7,481 nucleotides of DNA from assembly GCA_910578965.1 (NCBI GenBank), contig CAJTSP010000095.1:1-7481 (forward strand), given 5' to 3'. Below are positions 1 to 5,401 of this stretch, piece after piece. How positions within the stretch are numbered: the first letter of the stretch is position 1; the number at the start of each line of letters is the position of its first letter. The notes below the pieces were generated by a model. That model had not been told where the DNA came from. It was given only the letters and a program-made list of their open reading frames with translations, and made no database searches. The position numbers and the translations under genes were made by a program. Source of the stretch: an uncultured Oscillospiraceae bacterium. GTDB taxonomy: Bacteria > Bacillota > Clostridia > Oscillospirales > Ruminococcaceae.

Positions 1-29
1 GCCCCGCAGATGGACCCGAAGCTCTTTCA
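1..29 (-). CDS. Possible 5' end of a leftward gene running off the window edge
   Basis: Reading leftward, a GTG at 29-27 opens a frame that stays open to the edge (10 codons, beginning V/M-K-E-L-R-V-H). It is preceded by a purine-rich stretch GGAAGGA about 8 bases upstream, a good ribosome-site spacing. The 11 bases AAGGACGGGAT in this stretch also occur just before the cyuA start, near 3630. An extended -10 candidate lies further upstream (99-107) and a leftward terminator lies beyond that (120-151), so the order terminator, promoter, ribosome site, start is coherent. Ten residues are too few to name a product, and the frame could be chance. Confidence 0.25.
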
Positions 30-98
30 CAGTATCCCGTCCTTCCCTATGGCACGGCAGCCCCCTTGCAGGCAGTTTGCGCGCCGGCCAGCCCTTTT

Positions 99-107
99 AT
101 CCTACCA
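99..107 (-). promoter_or_regulatory. Candidate extended -10 element, leftward
   Basis: The minus strand reads TGGTAGGAT: a TG, one base, then TAGGAT, which matches 4 of 6 of TATAAT. No good -35 lies 16-18 bases upstream. It would drive the possible edge gene starting at 29. The resemblance to TGGTAGAAT before the gene at 7353 is the main support. Confidence 0.25.
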
Positions 108-119
108 CAACCCGGCTGC

Positions 120-151
120 AAAAAAAAGGGGCGGCCCGCCTGCGGGCCGCC
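120..151 (-). terminator. Strong intrinsic terminator, leftward
   Basis: On the minus strand a 9-bp all-GC stem (151-143 with 138-130) closes a four-base loop and is followed after two further bases by eight consecutive T (127-120). This is a textbook rho-independent terminator. In the plus direction the hairpin has no T tract, so it acts only on leftward transcripts. The nearest leftward gene upstream of it is the dehydrogenase ending at 1031, so its natural substrate would be a transcript running antisense through the YcxB-like gene. Confidence 0.72.
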
Positions 152-293
152 TCCCTGTTATCGGTATGGTATGAGCCGGCCGGCCCGGCTTGCGCGGCGC
201 CCGTTAGTCCGCCGCAGCCCCTTTCACGGCGGCCTTTGCCCGGCGAGGCGTTTTGCAGGCAGGGCAAAAAAGGCTGCCAAAGCCGCCGATCTG

Positions 294-302
294 TGATAGA
301 AT
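294..302 (+). promoter_or_regulatory. Candidate extended -10 promoter for the YcxB-like gene
   Basis: The plus strand reads TGATAGAAT: TG, one base, then TAGAAT, one mismatch from TATAAT. The region at 275-280 (TGCCAA) is a poor -35, so recognition would rest on the extended -10. A start point near 309 would leave a leader of about 55 bases before the ATG at 365. Confidence 0.45.
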
Positions 303-364
303 AGGAAAAACAATTCAAAACGGGGGCGCGGCCCGCCCGCCTGCCCAAAAGGAGCATAGGGACA

Positions 365-949
365 ATGGACGGCTTTACCATTACCATGGAGCATTCGGAG
401 GAAACCATCCGCCGGTTATCCAAGGTGCAGTATGATACCTTTTCGGCCGCTACCAAGGTGGTATGGTACCTCACCTGTGTGGTGAGCCTTGCGCTGGGTA
501 CCGGGCTGATCGGCCGGCTGGGCGAGACCCCCCGGCTGCTTCTGACCGCCTTTGGCGCCATTGCCCTGATGAACGTGGGCGCCGGCGCCAAGGCGCGGGC
601 CGGCAGGGTGATTGCGGCGGTACGGCAAAACGGGGAATTTCCCCGCACCACCCTCACCTTCCACGACGCCGAGATCGGCATTGAGGAGCGCGGCGGCAAA
701 ACCGGCAGCATGAAATACAGCGGCATCCTGCGCTTGGTCAAGGACGACGAATACTGGTACCTTTTTATCAGCCGCACCGCCGCTTATATGCTGCCCGTCA
801 CGGGTCTCAACGGCCAGATAAGCCCTGCGCGCTTTGAGGCGCTTTTGCAAAAAAAGGCCGGGCTGGAATTTGAGCGCCCCTTCAGCCTTTTGCGGGTAAA
901 CCTCCAGGACCTTGCGGCCGGGCTGCGCCGGCGCGCAAAGAAAAAGTAA
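365..949 (+). CDS. YcxB-like membrane protein
   Basis: A 194-residue protein resembling the YcxB family of small Firmicutes membrane proteins, whose function is not established. Two hydrophobic segments are visible, about residues 31-49 and 53-71, forming an N-terminal hairpin in the membrane. The remaining roughly 120 residues are soluble and include the family-type region around residues 103-165: an EIGIEE strand, then SGILRLVKDDEYWYLF, then an 'AYMLPVTGL' strand and a short helix with FEALLQKK. The tail is very basic (RRRAKKK). The ATG is supported by AAAAGGAG at 347-354, ten bases upstream. It appears monocistronic, with an extended -10 upstream and a convergent gene 81 bases downstream. 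No U-tract terminator is visible after the stop. Family assignment is by pattern of hydrophobic hairpin plus the C-terminal domain; no role should be inferred. Confidence 0.8.
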   Translation: MDGFTITMEHSEETIRRLSKVQYDTFSAATKVVWYLTCVVSLALGTGLIGRLGETPRLLLTAFGAIALMNVGAGAKARAGRVIAAVRQNGEFPRTTLTFHDAEIGIEERGGKTGSMKYSGILRLVKDDEYWYLFISRTAAYMLPVTGLNGQISPARFEALLQKKAGLEFERPFSLLRVNLQDLAAGLRRRAKKK

Positions 950-1030
950 CCCAAGCCTCAGCCCCGCGCGGGCCCGCATAGGTGGCATAAGGCTACAGGG
1001 CGTGCGCCCGGGCAGGGGCGTTGCCGGCGC

Positions 1031-2002
1031 TCAAGGCTCCTGCCGGAAGGCGCGGTAGCCGGTAGCCGGGTCTACCGGGTTTTGCAACGCCTCGCCGCGG
1101 GCATACCGGCCCAGGTTTTCAATAAAGAGGGCGGTGATCCAGTCCAGCGTTTCCTGCAGATGGAAATCGCCGGCCACATGGGGGGTCAAAAACAGGTTTT
1201 CGCTATCCCAGAGCGGGTGGCCCGCCGGCAGCGGCTCGGGCTCGGTCACATCCAGGGCGGCGGCCATGAGCGGGCCGGTGCGCAGGGCGGCGGCCAGGGC
1301 GGCGCCGTCGATGCAGCTACCGCGGCCGACATTAAGCAAAATGCTGCCCGGCTTCATTTGGGCAAGGCGGGCCGCGTCAAAAAGGTGCAGGGTTTCGGGG
1401 GTGTTGGGCAGGGCCAGCGCTACAATGTCGGCAAGGGGCAGCCATTCGCCCAGTTGCTCAAAGCTGCCCACTGCGGCGAGGTAGGGCGGGCAGGCGGTTT
1501 TGTTGCGGCGGATGCCGTACACCCTGCTGCCCAGCGCCGCCATTTTGGCCGCATAATCGCCGCCGATGCTGCCCAGCCCTACCACTAAGGTTGTGCTGCC
1601 GGCAATGGCCGTGACCATGCCTTCGTCCCTCCATCTGCCGTTTAGCTGGTTTTTGTGGTAGAGGCCAAACTTCTTTTTCAAAAAAAAGGTGTAGCCCAAT
1701 AGCTGTTCGCTGATGGCGAGGCCATAGGCCCCGGTGGCGTTGGTGAGCTTTGCCCCGGCCGGCAGCACCCCCGGCTTTGCGTAGGCGTCCGCCCCCGAGG
1801 AATTGAGCTGCAGCCACTCCAGCCGGCTGGCCTGCGCCAGCCGCTCGGGGGGCAGGTTGCCCAAAATAATGTTGGCGGCGGCGATCTGCCCGTCGGACAC
1901 CTGATCCTTTGGGCAGTAGGTGTAGGATGCGCCGGGTAGCTGCTGCTCCAGCAGGGCGCGCTGTTCGGGCTGCATGGGCAGAGTAACAAGGATCTGCTTC
2001 AT
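1031..2002 (-). CDS. D-2-hydroxyacid dehydrogenase (NAD-dependent)
   Basis: A cytosolic oxidoreductase of the D-isomer-specific 2-hydroxyacid dehydrogenase family, interconverting a 2-oxo acid and its D-2-hydroxy acid with NAD(H). The 323-residue length fits the minimal two-domain form without an ACT domain. Seen in the sequence: the Rossmann dinucleotide loop VVGLGSIGGDYA at about residues 140-151, and the family catalytic triad Arg227 (in NVGRGS), Glu256 (in DVTEPEP) and His275 (in TPHVAGD). The substrate-binding N-terminal half is divergent, so the substrate cannot be read off; pyruvate, hydroxypyruvate and branched 2-oxo acids are all possible. ATG at 2002 is chosen with AAAGGAG ten bases upstream; an adjacent in-frame TTG at 2005 is a less likely start. 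The gene appears to have its own promoter (2142-2171) and a structured leader. No intrinsic terminator follows before the convergent YcxB-like gene. Confidence 0.9.
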   Translation of the reverse strand: MKQILVTLPMQPEQRALLEQQLPGASYTYCPKDQVSDGQIAAANIILGNLPPERLAQASRLEWLQLNSSGADAYAKPGVLPAGAKLTNATGAYGLAISEQLLGYTFFLKKKFGLYHKNQLNGRWRDEGMVTAIAGSTTLVVGLGSIGGDYAAKMAALGSRVYGIRRNKTACPPYLAAVGSFEQLGEWLPLADIVALALPNTPETLHLFDAARLAQMKPGSILLNVGRGSCIDGAALAAALRTGPLMAAALDVTEPEPLPAGHPLWDSENLFLTPHVAGDFHLQETLDWITALFIENLGRYARGEALQNPVDPATGYRAFRQEP

Positions 2003-2028
2003 CAAGTTCTATCTCCTTTGGCGCCTGC

Positions 2029-2093
2029 GCAGGGCCGGCGCCCTGCATCGGCAAATTTGGCTGGATACGGGCGGCCCCGCGCTCCGGCCGCCC
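2029..2093 (-). promoter_or_regulatory. Hairpin-rich leader of the dehydrogenase gene
   Basis: Two perfect GC-rich inverted repeats sit in the predicted leader. One has 8-bp arms GGGCGGCC/GGCCGCCC (2069-2076 and 2086-2093, nine-base loop). The other has 7-bp arms GCAGGGC/GCCCTGC (2029-2035 and 2040-2046, four-base loop). The second ends nine bases before the ribosome site at 2013-2019. Neither has a T tract, so they are not terminators. They could modulate translation or stability, or simply reflect high GC. No known riboswitch consensus was recognised. Confidence 0.3.
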
Positions 2094-2114
2094 GGAGGCC
2101 GGCTTATAAGCGGC

Positions 2115-2161
2115 CCCCCGCGCACGCGTATCCTGGTTTCCAGGATACGCGTGCGCGGGGG
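2115..2161. repeat. Perfect inverted repeat, 22-bp arms, 3-base centre
   Basis: Bases 2115-2136 are the exact reverse complement of 2140-2161, separated by TTT at 2137-2139. Each arm holds ACGCGT and TATCCT. There is no T tract on either side, so it is not a standard terminator. It covers the spacer, -10 and probable start point of a leftward promoter (2142-2171), which suggests an operator. In read-through RNA from cyuA it would fold into a 22-bp helix that could block exonucleases or attract a double-strand RNase. A dispersed palindromic repeat element is another possibility. Confidence 0.85.
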
Positions 2162-2171
2162 AGATTGTCAA
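2142..2171 (-). promoter_or_regulatory. Promoter of the dehydrogenase gene
   Basis: The minus strand carries a perfect -35 TTGACA (2171-2166), an 18-base spacer and TATCCT (2147-2142) as the -10, matching 4 of 6. Transcription would start near 2135, leaving a leader of about 130 bases. The -10 and almost all of the spacer lie within the right arm of the 2115-2161 palindrome, so a protein bound there would occlude RNA polymerase. The distance to the gene and the weak -10 leave some doubt. Confidence 0.45.
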
Positions 2172-2248
2172 GATGTTTGTGGGATGCCGGCGTTCCAAGC
2201 CCCCCTCTGGGAGGCCGCCCAAAAACAAAAGCGGGCGGGCATTTTTGT

Positions 2249-2270
2249 AAAAGCGGCCAAGGCCGGTTTT
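2249..2270 (-). terminator. Weak terminator candidate after cyuA
   Basis: On the minus strand AAAACCGGCC, two bases, then GGCCGCTTTT form an inverted repeat with one mismatched pair, ending in four T. It lies 77 bases after the cyuA stop. The stem is short and the loop tight, so termination may be partial and cyuA transcripts may run on into the dehydrogenase gene. Confidence 0.3.
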
Positions 2271-2346
2271 CGCGGCAGCGGCTTCGAGGCAAAAAGCGCC
2301 GCAGCCGTTTGCCGGGGCGGCCCCTTGGGACGCCTGCCCGGCCCGG

Positions 2347-3621
2347 TCAGACGGTCTCGGTCATGATGCGCAGGATTTCCCGGTCGGTATCCAGCATGCC
2401 GTCCCGGCCTACCCGGCTCACGGTTTTGATGGTTTCCTCTACCCCCTTGCGCACGATGCCGTCCCCTGCGTAAAACTGCTGGCCGCCCACATACATTTGC
2501 CAGCCGATGATGCCGGCGTCCACCGCGCTGGCAATTTTGGCCGCGCAGGAGGGCTTGGCCCCGTCGCACACGATGCCCGAAACGATGGCCAGGCTGTTTA
2601 CAAGGGTGTGGGCTACCTCCTTATAACCGCCTCCGTGCAGGTAGGCGATGGCTGCCCCGGCCGCGCAGCCGGCGCTTACCGCGCCGCAGTAGGCGCTCAG
2701 CCGCCCGATGCCGGTTTTGAGGTGGATGGTGAGCAGGTTGGACACCAGCAGCGCGCGGTACCGTTTGTCCGCGCCGCAACCCAGCTCGTCTGCGTATTCA
2801 ATTACCGGCAGGCTGGCGGCCATGCCCTGGTTGCCGCTGCCGGAGTTGATGATTACCGGCTTTTCGCAGCCGCCCATGCGGGCGTCGCTGCCTGCGGCGG
2901 CGGCGGCGCGGGCCCGCACGCTCACATCCCTGCCGTAGCAGCGCAGCAGGGTACAGCCGATGGCCGCGCCCCATCTGCCGGTTAGCCCCTCGTCCCGGAT
3001 GGCGGTGTTATAGGCAATCTGCCGGTCCAGCACCGGGCGGATGTCGGCAAGGTCGGCTGTATCGGCAAAGTCAAGGATGTCCTCCACGGTCAGCGGGTCC
3101 TCCCTGCCTGCCGGGCCGGCGGGCTGGGCGCTTTTTTGCTCCAGCAGCCGGCCGTCCAGCTCGGCCAGCACGATGTTGGTGTGGAAGCCGGCGATCCGCA
3201 CCCGCGCGCAGTGCCCGCCCGCATGGGCCTCTGCCTGGATGTAAAATACCTCCGGTCCCTCGGCAGGTGCGACCTCAATGGGGCAGTTGTTTAGCAGCCG
3301 GGCCATCTCGGCGCGCTGCGCGTCGGTTACCGCGCTGATCACCTGCAGCTCGCGTTCGGCGCCTCCCACTGCAAAGCCAATGGCGGCTGCGGTGGTAATG
3401 CCCCGCCCGCCCCCCGTGTTGGGCACCACGACGCTCTTGACATTTTTGATGATGTTGCCGCTTACCAGCAGGGCCGCCCGCTCGGGCGGCGCGCCCAAAA
3501 GGTCCCGCGCCTTGGCGCAGGCAAGGGCGATGGCCACCGGCTCGGTGCAGCCCATGGCCGGCACCAGCTCCTCTTTTAGGAGCTTTAGATAGGCCGTGTA
3601 GCGGGGGTCTGTTTTTTGCAT
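2347..3621 (-). CDS. cyuA: CyuA/YhaM-type L-cysteine desulfidase (UPF0597, serine dehydratase alpha-like)
   Basis: A 424-residue cytosolic iron-sulfur lyase of the UPF0597 family, which includes E. coli CyuA (YhaM, about 436 residues) and the M. jannaschii L-cysteine desulfidase. Known members split L-cysteine into pyruvate, ammonia and sulfide; some also act on serine. Visible motifs in family order: GCTEP with Cys25 near the N terminus, PNTGGGRG (67-74), GFHTNIV (145-151), LTGRWGAAIG (213-222), SDARMGG (245-251), NSGSGNQG (259-266), RLSAYCG with Cys312, and VCDGAKPSC with Cys352 and Cys359, then TDREILRIM at the end. Cys312, Cys352 and Cys359 are the likely cluster ligands. The ATG at 3621 follows AAAAAGGACGGGATTAGG. 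It diverges from the GntR-type regulator across 114 bases, so regulation by that protein is plausible. A leftward TATTAT at 3650-3645 is a weak -10 candidate. Confidence 0.9.
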   Translation of the reverse strand: MQKTDPRYTAYLKLLKEELVPAMGCTEPVAIALACAKARDLLGAPPERAALLVSGNIIKNVKSVVVPNTGGGRGITTAAAIGFAVGGAERELQVISAVTDAQRAEMARLLNNCPIEVAPAEGPEVFYIQAEAHAGGHCARVRIAGFHTNIVLAELDGRLLEQKSAQPAGPAGREDPLTVEDILDFADTADLADIRPVLDRQIAYNTAIRDEGLTGRWGAAIGCTLLRCYGRDVSVRARAAAAAGSDARMGGCEKPVIINSGSGNQGMAASLPVIEYADELGCGADKRYRALLVSNLLTIHLKTGIGRLSAYCGAVSAGCAAGAAIAYLHGGGYKEVAHTLVNSLAIVSGIVCDGAKPSCAAKIASAVDAGIIGWQMYVGGQQFYAGDGIVRKGVEETIKTVSRVGRDGMLDTDREILRIMTETV

Positions 3622-3640
3622 CCTAATCCCGTCCTTTTTG

Positions 3641-3649
3641 TGCTATAAT
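3641..3649 (+). promoter_or_regulatory. Extended -10 promoter of the GntR-type regulator gene
   Basis: TGCTATAAT is a perfect extended -10 (TG, one base, TATAAT at 3644-3649). No convincing -35 lies upstream, where the divergent cyuA start codon and its ribosome site lie. A start point near 3656 gives a leader of about 80 bases. The hexamer overlaps a leftward TATTAT and a small palindrome TAATACATTA (3646-3655), so the two divergent promoters may be regulated together. Confidence 0.6.
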
Positions 3650-3662
3650 ACATTAAACCGCA

Positions 3663-3699
3663 GGGCGGGCCGCCCGTGCTATGGGGCGGGGCCCTGCCC
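3663..3699. promoter_or_regulatory. Two adjacent GC-rich palindromes, candidate operator
   Basis: GGGCGGGCCGCCC (3663-3675) is a perfect inverted repeat around a single base. GGGCGGGGCCCTGCCC (3684-3699) is a 16-base palindrome with one mismatched pair. Their centres are about 22 bases apart, roughly two helical turns. They lie between the regulator's -10 and its start codon and upstream of cyuA, so autoregulation and control of cyuA are possible. They do not match the usual GT-N-AC GntR operator, and GC-rich background makes such palindromes easier to find by chance. Confidence 0.3.
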
Positions 3700-3735
3700 A
3701 AAAACAACCAACCCAAAATAAAAAAAGGGAGCGTT

Positions 3736-5139
3736 ATGGAAAAAGAAATCCCCCTTTACAGATCCATCTACAACAAGATCGTCAACCGTATCCTCATCGG
3801 GAGCTATCCCAAGGGCTACCAGCTTGCCTCGGCCCAAAAGCTGCATGCCCGGTACGGGGTGGGGTATACCAGCATCCGGCGGGCGATGCGCCTTTTGGAG
3901 CAGGAGGGCTTTATCCGGCAGGAGGCACGCAGGCGCCCCACCGTCGTTTTTGACCCCGAGGACGAGGGCTGCCGCAGGCTACGCCAAAGGGTTTTCCTGT
4001 CCCACCTGAAAGCCCATGCCGACTGCTACCGTGCCCTGCCCTGCGTACTGCCCGGGCTGGTATGCCTGGGCGCGCGGCGCCCTGCCCCACGGCTTTTGCG
4101 GGAGCTGAAAGCGATGTGCGCCCAGCCCGAGGAGGCCTTTGCCACCCGGTACGACCTGCTCTGCCTGGTATACGCCTGGCAGGCCCTTGTGGTGGAACAG
4201 GCGGGCAACGCCCTGGCCTCAGACCTCTTTTTGCAGATCCACGGTTTTGACGAGCTGCGCTTTACCGCCCTGCCCCCGGCCGCGCTGATGCCCGGCGAGG
4301 TACGGGCCGCCCTGGTGGCCCTGCGCTACTGGACCGCCCTTGTGGAACGGGGGGACCTGGAGGGGCTGCACACGATGGTGTCTGTCTTTTGCCTTGAGGC
4401 CATGGCCTGCCTTGAGCGCGCGTTTTGCCCGCTGGCCGGCCTGCCCGAGCTGCAAGGGGTGCAGCAGGTGGAGTTCCGGTGGTACCTGCACCAGACCCCC
4501 GCCCCCCTTTACCAAAAGATTGCCTTTGACCTGATGCGCACCGCCTGCCGCCAGGGGCTGGGCGCGGGGGATGCCCTGCCTGCCGAGGCGGCCTTGATGG
4601 AACGGTATGGGGTGGCCGCCGTGACGGTGCGCAGCGCCCTTGCCCTGCTCAGCGGGCTGGGCCTTGCCCGTACGGTGAACGGGGTAGGCACCCTGCTAAC
4701 CGGCCAGCGCGCGCGGGGCGAGGGGGTGGAGCGATGCCTGCGCCAAAGCCGGGAGAGCCTGCAGATCCTTGCAGCCTGCAGCTTTGCGTTGGCCCGCGAG
4801 GCCGCGCCCCGGCTGGCGGGCCGTGTGCCTGGGCTGCGAAAGGAGCTTTATGAGCGCCGCGCCCGAGAGGGGGCGCTGCTCTGGCTGCTGGGGCGGCTGG
4901 TGTCGGCCGTGCCGAGCCTGGCGCTGGCAGTGGTTTTTGAGCAGTTGGAGACCCAGTACATCTTTGGCCTGTATGCCAGCGGCCTGCCGGGCAGCCCTGG
5001 CCGCTGCGGCCGGCTGGAGGAGGTTTTTGGCGAGGCCGACGCCTGCCTGGCCCTGCTGGAAAAGGGGGACGTAGAGGGATTTTCGGCCCGGCTGTGCGGG
5101 CTGTGCCGGGCACGCTGCGCCGAGCTAGCGCCGTTCTGA
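3736..5139 (+). CDS. Tandem GntR-family transcriptional regulator (two winged-helix modules)
   Basis: A 467-residue DNA-binding protein with two complete GntR-type winged helices. The first is about residues 6-72: PLYRSIYNKIVNRIL, then a helix-turn-helix around KLHARYGVGYTSIRRAMRLL and the wing. The second is about 257-322: PLYQKIAFDLM, then ALMERYGVAAVTVRSALALL and NGVGTLL. Each is followed by a mostly helical region, and these also look related: LVERGDLEGL near 202-211 and LLEKGDVEGF near 440-449. The protein therefore looks like a GntR regulator duplicated and fused end to end. The helical parts faintly resemble FCD-type effector domains, but I see no clear metal-binding histidines. The ATG at 3736 follows AAGGGAG a few bases upstream; an in-frame GTG at 3676 lacks a ribosome site. 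It is divergent from cyuA and ends at a strong terminator. Effector and targets are unknown. Confidence 0.88.
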   Translation: MEKEIPLYRSIYNKIVNRILIGSYPKGYQLASAQKLHARYGVGYTSIRRAMRLLEQEGFIRQEARRRPTVVFDPEDEGCRRLRQRVFLSHLKAHADCYRALPCVLPGLVCLGARRPAPRLLRELKAMCAQPEEAFATRYDLLCLVYAWQALVVEQAGNALASDLFLQIHGFDELRFTALPPAALMPGEVRAALVALRYWTALVERGDLEGLHTMVSVFCLEAMACLERAFCPLAGLPELQGVQQVEFRWYLHQTPAPLYQKIAFDLMRTACRQGLGAGDALPAEAALMERYGVAAVTVRSALALLSGLGLARTVNGVGTLLTGQRARGEGVERCLRQSRESLQILAACSFALAREAAPRLAGRVPGLRKELYERRAREGALLWLLGRLVSAVPSLALAVVFEQLETQYIFGLYASGLPGSPGRCGRLEEVFGEADACLALLEKGDVEGFSARLCGLCRARCAELAPF

Positions 5140-5239
5140 ATGGCCGTGGCCCACTCCCTTTGCCCTTTTGCCGCATAGGCCGGCCGCGCCGTTTTTGGCC
5201 GGGCTGCTGCATGGCCCCGCCTGGCTTGCAGGATACCGA

Positions 5240-5281
5240 ATTGCCCCGCAGTTTGTACAAAAGCTGCGGGGCAATATTTTT
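5240..5281 (+). terminator. Intrinsic terminator of the GntR-type regulator gene
   Basis: A perfect 12-bp stem ATTGCCCCGCAG/CTGCGGGGCAAT (5240-5251 and 5264-5275) closes a 12-base loop containing the palindrome TTTGTACAAA. It is followed by A and TTTTT (5277-5281). It lies 100 bases after the stop codon. On the minus strand the same stem has no T tract, so the convergent symporter gene does not obviously use it. Confidence 0.85.
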
Positions 5282-5384
5282 GGGGCCGGTATTCCCGCTT
5301 GCGGATGCCGGCGTTTGGCCCCTGCGTGCCGCGATGCCGCGTCATAAAAGGGGAAACGGCGGGCAGCACGGGGCATAGGCCGGC

Positions 5385-5401
5385 CCGGGGTTACTCCCCG
5401 G
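5385..5401. repeat. Small hairpin with the symporter stop codon in its loop
   Basis: CCGGGG (5385-5390) and CCCCGG (5396-5401) are inverted around five bases that include the leftward TAA stop at 5393-5391. There is no T tract. It may protect the 3' end of the transcript or contribute to slow termination, or it may be a chance product of GC-rich sequence. Confidence 0.4.

Noticed and set aside
1..174. Open plus-strand frame from the left edge to TGA at 172-174
   Set aside because: All three plus frames are open or nearly so here because of high GC. The translation is Pro/Arg-rich and crosses the hairpin and A-tract of the leftward terminator, so it does not look like a gene end.
97..777. 226-codon leftward frame over the YcxB-like gene
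   Set aside because: It is antisense to a recognisable gene, has Pro/Arg/Ser-rich composition and runs through the terminator hairpin.
416..988. 190-codon leftward frame
   Set aside because: Antisense shadow of the YcxB-like gene in GC-rich DNA, with no recognisable domain.
3676..3735. GTG start giving a 20-residue longer regulator
   Set aside because: No ribosome site precedes it and the extra residues are not GntR-like. The ATG at 3736 has a purine-rich site and begins right before the winged helix.
4649..5260. 203-codon leftward frame opposite the regulator
   Set aside because: Low-complexity Pro/Arg/Ala composition and fully antisense to the second half of the GntR-type protein.
2182..5315. 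13-base direct repeat GGATGCCGGCGTT at 2182-2194 and 5303-5315
   Set aside because: Similar words (GATGCCGGCG) also occur inside coding DNA here, so this is likely composition and not a repeat element.
5284..5325. Further GC hairpins after the symporter gene (GGGGCC...GGCCCC and CCGC-TT-GCGG)
   Set aside because: Stems are imperfect or widely spaced and no T tract follows on the minus strand, so no terminator is called.
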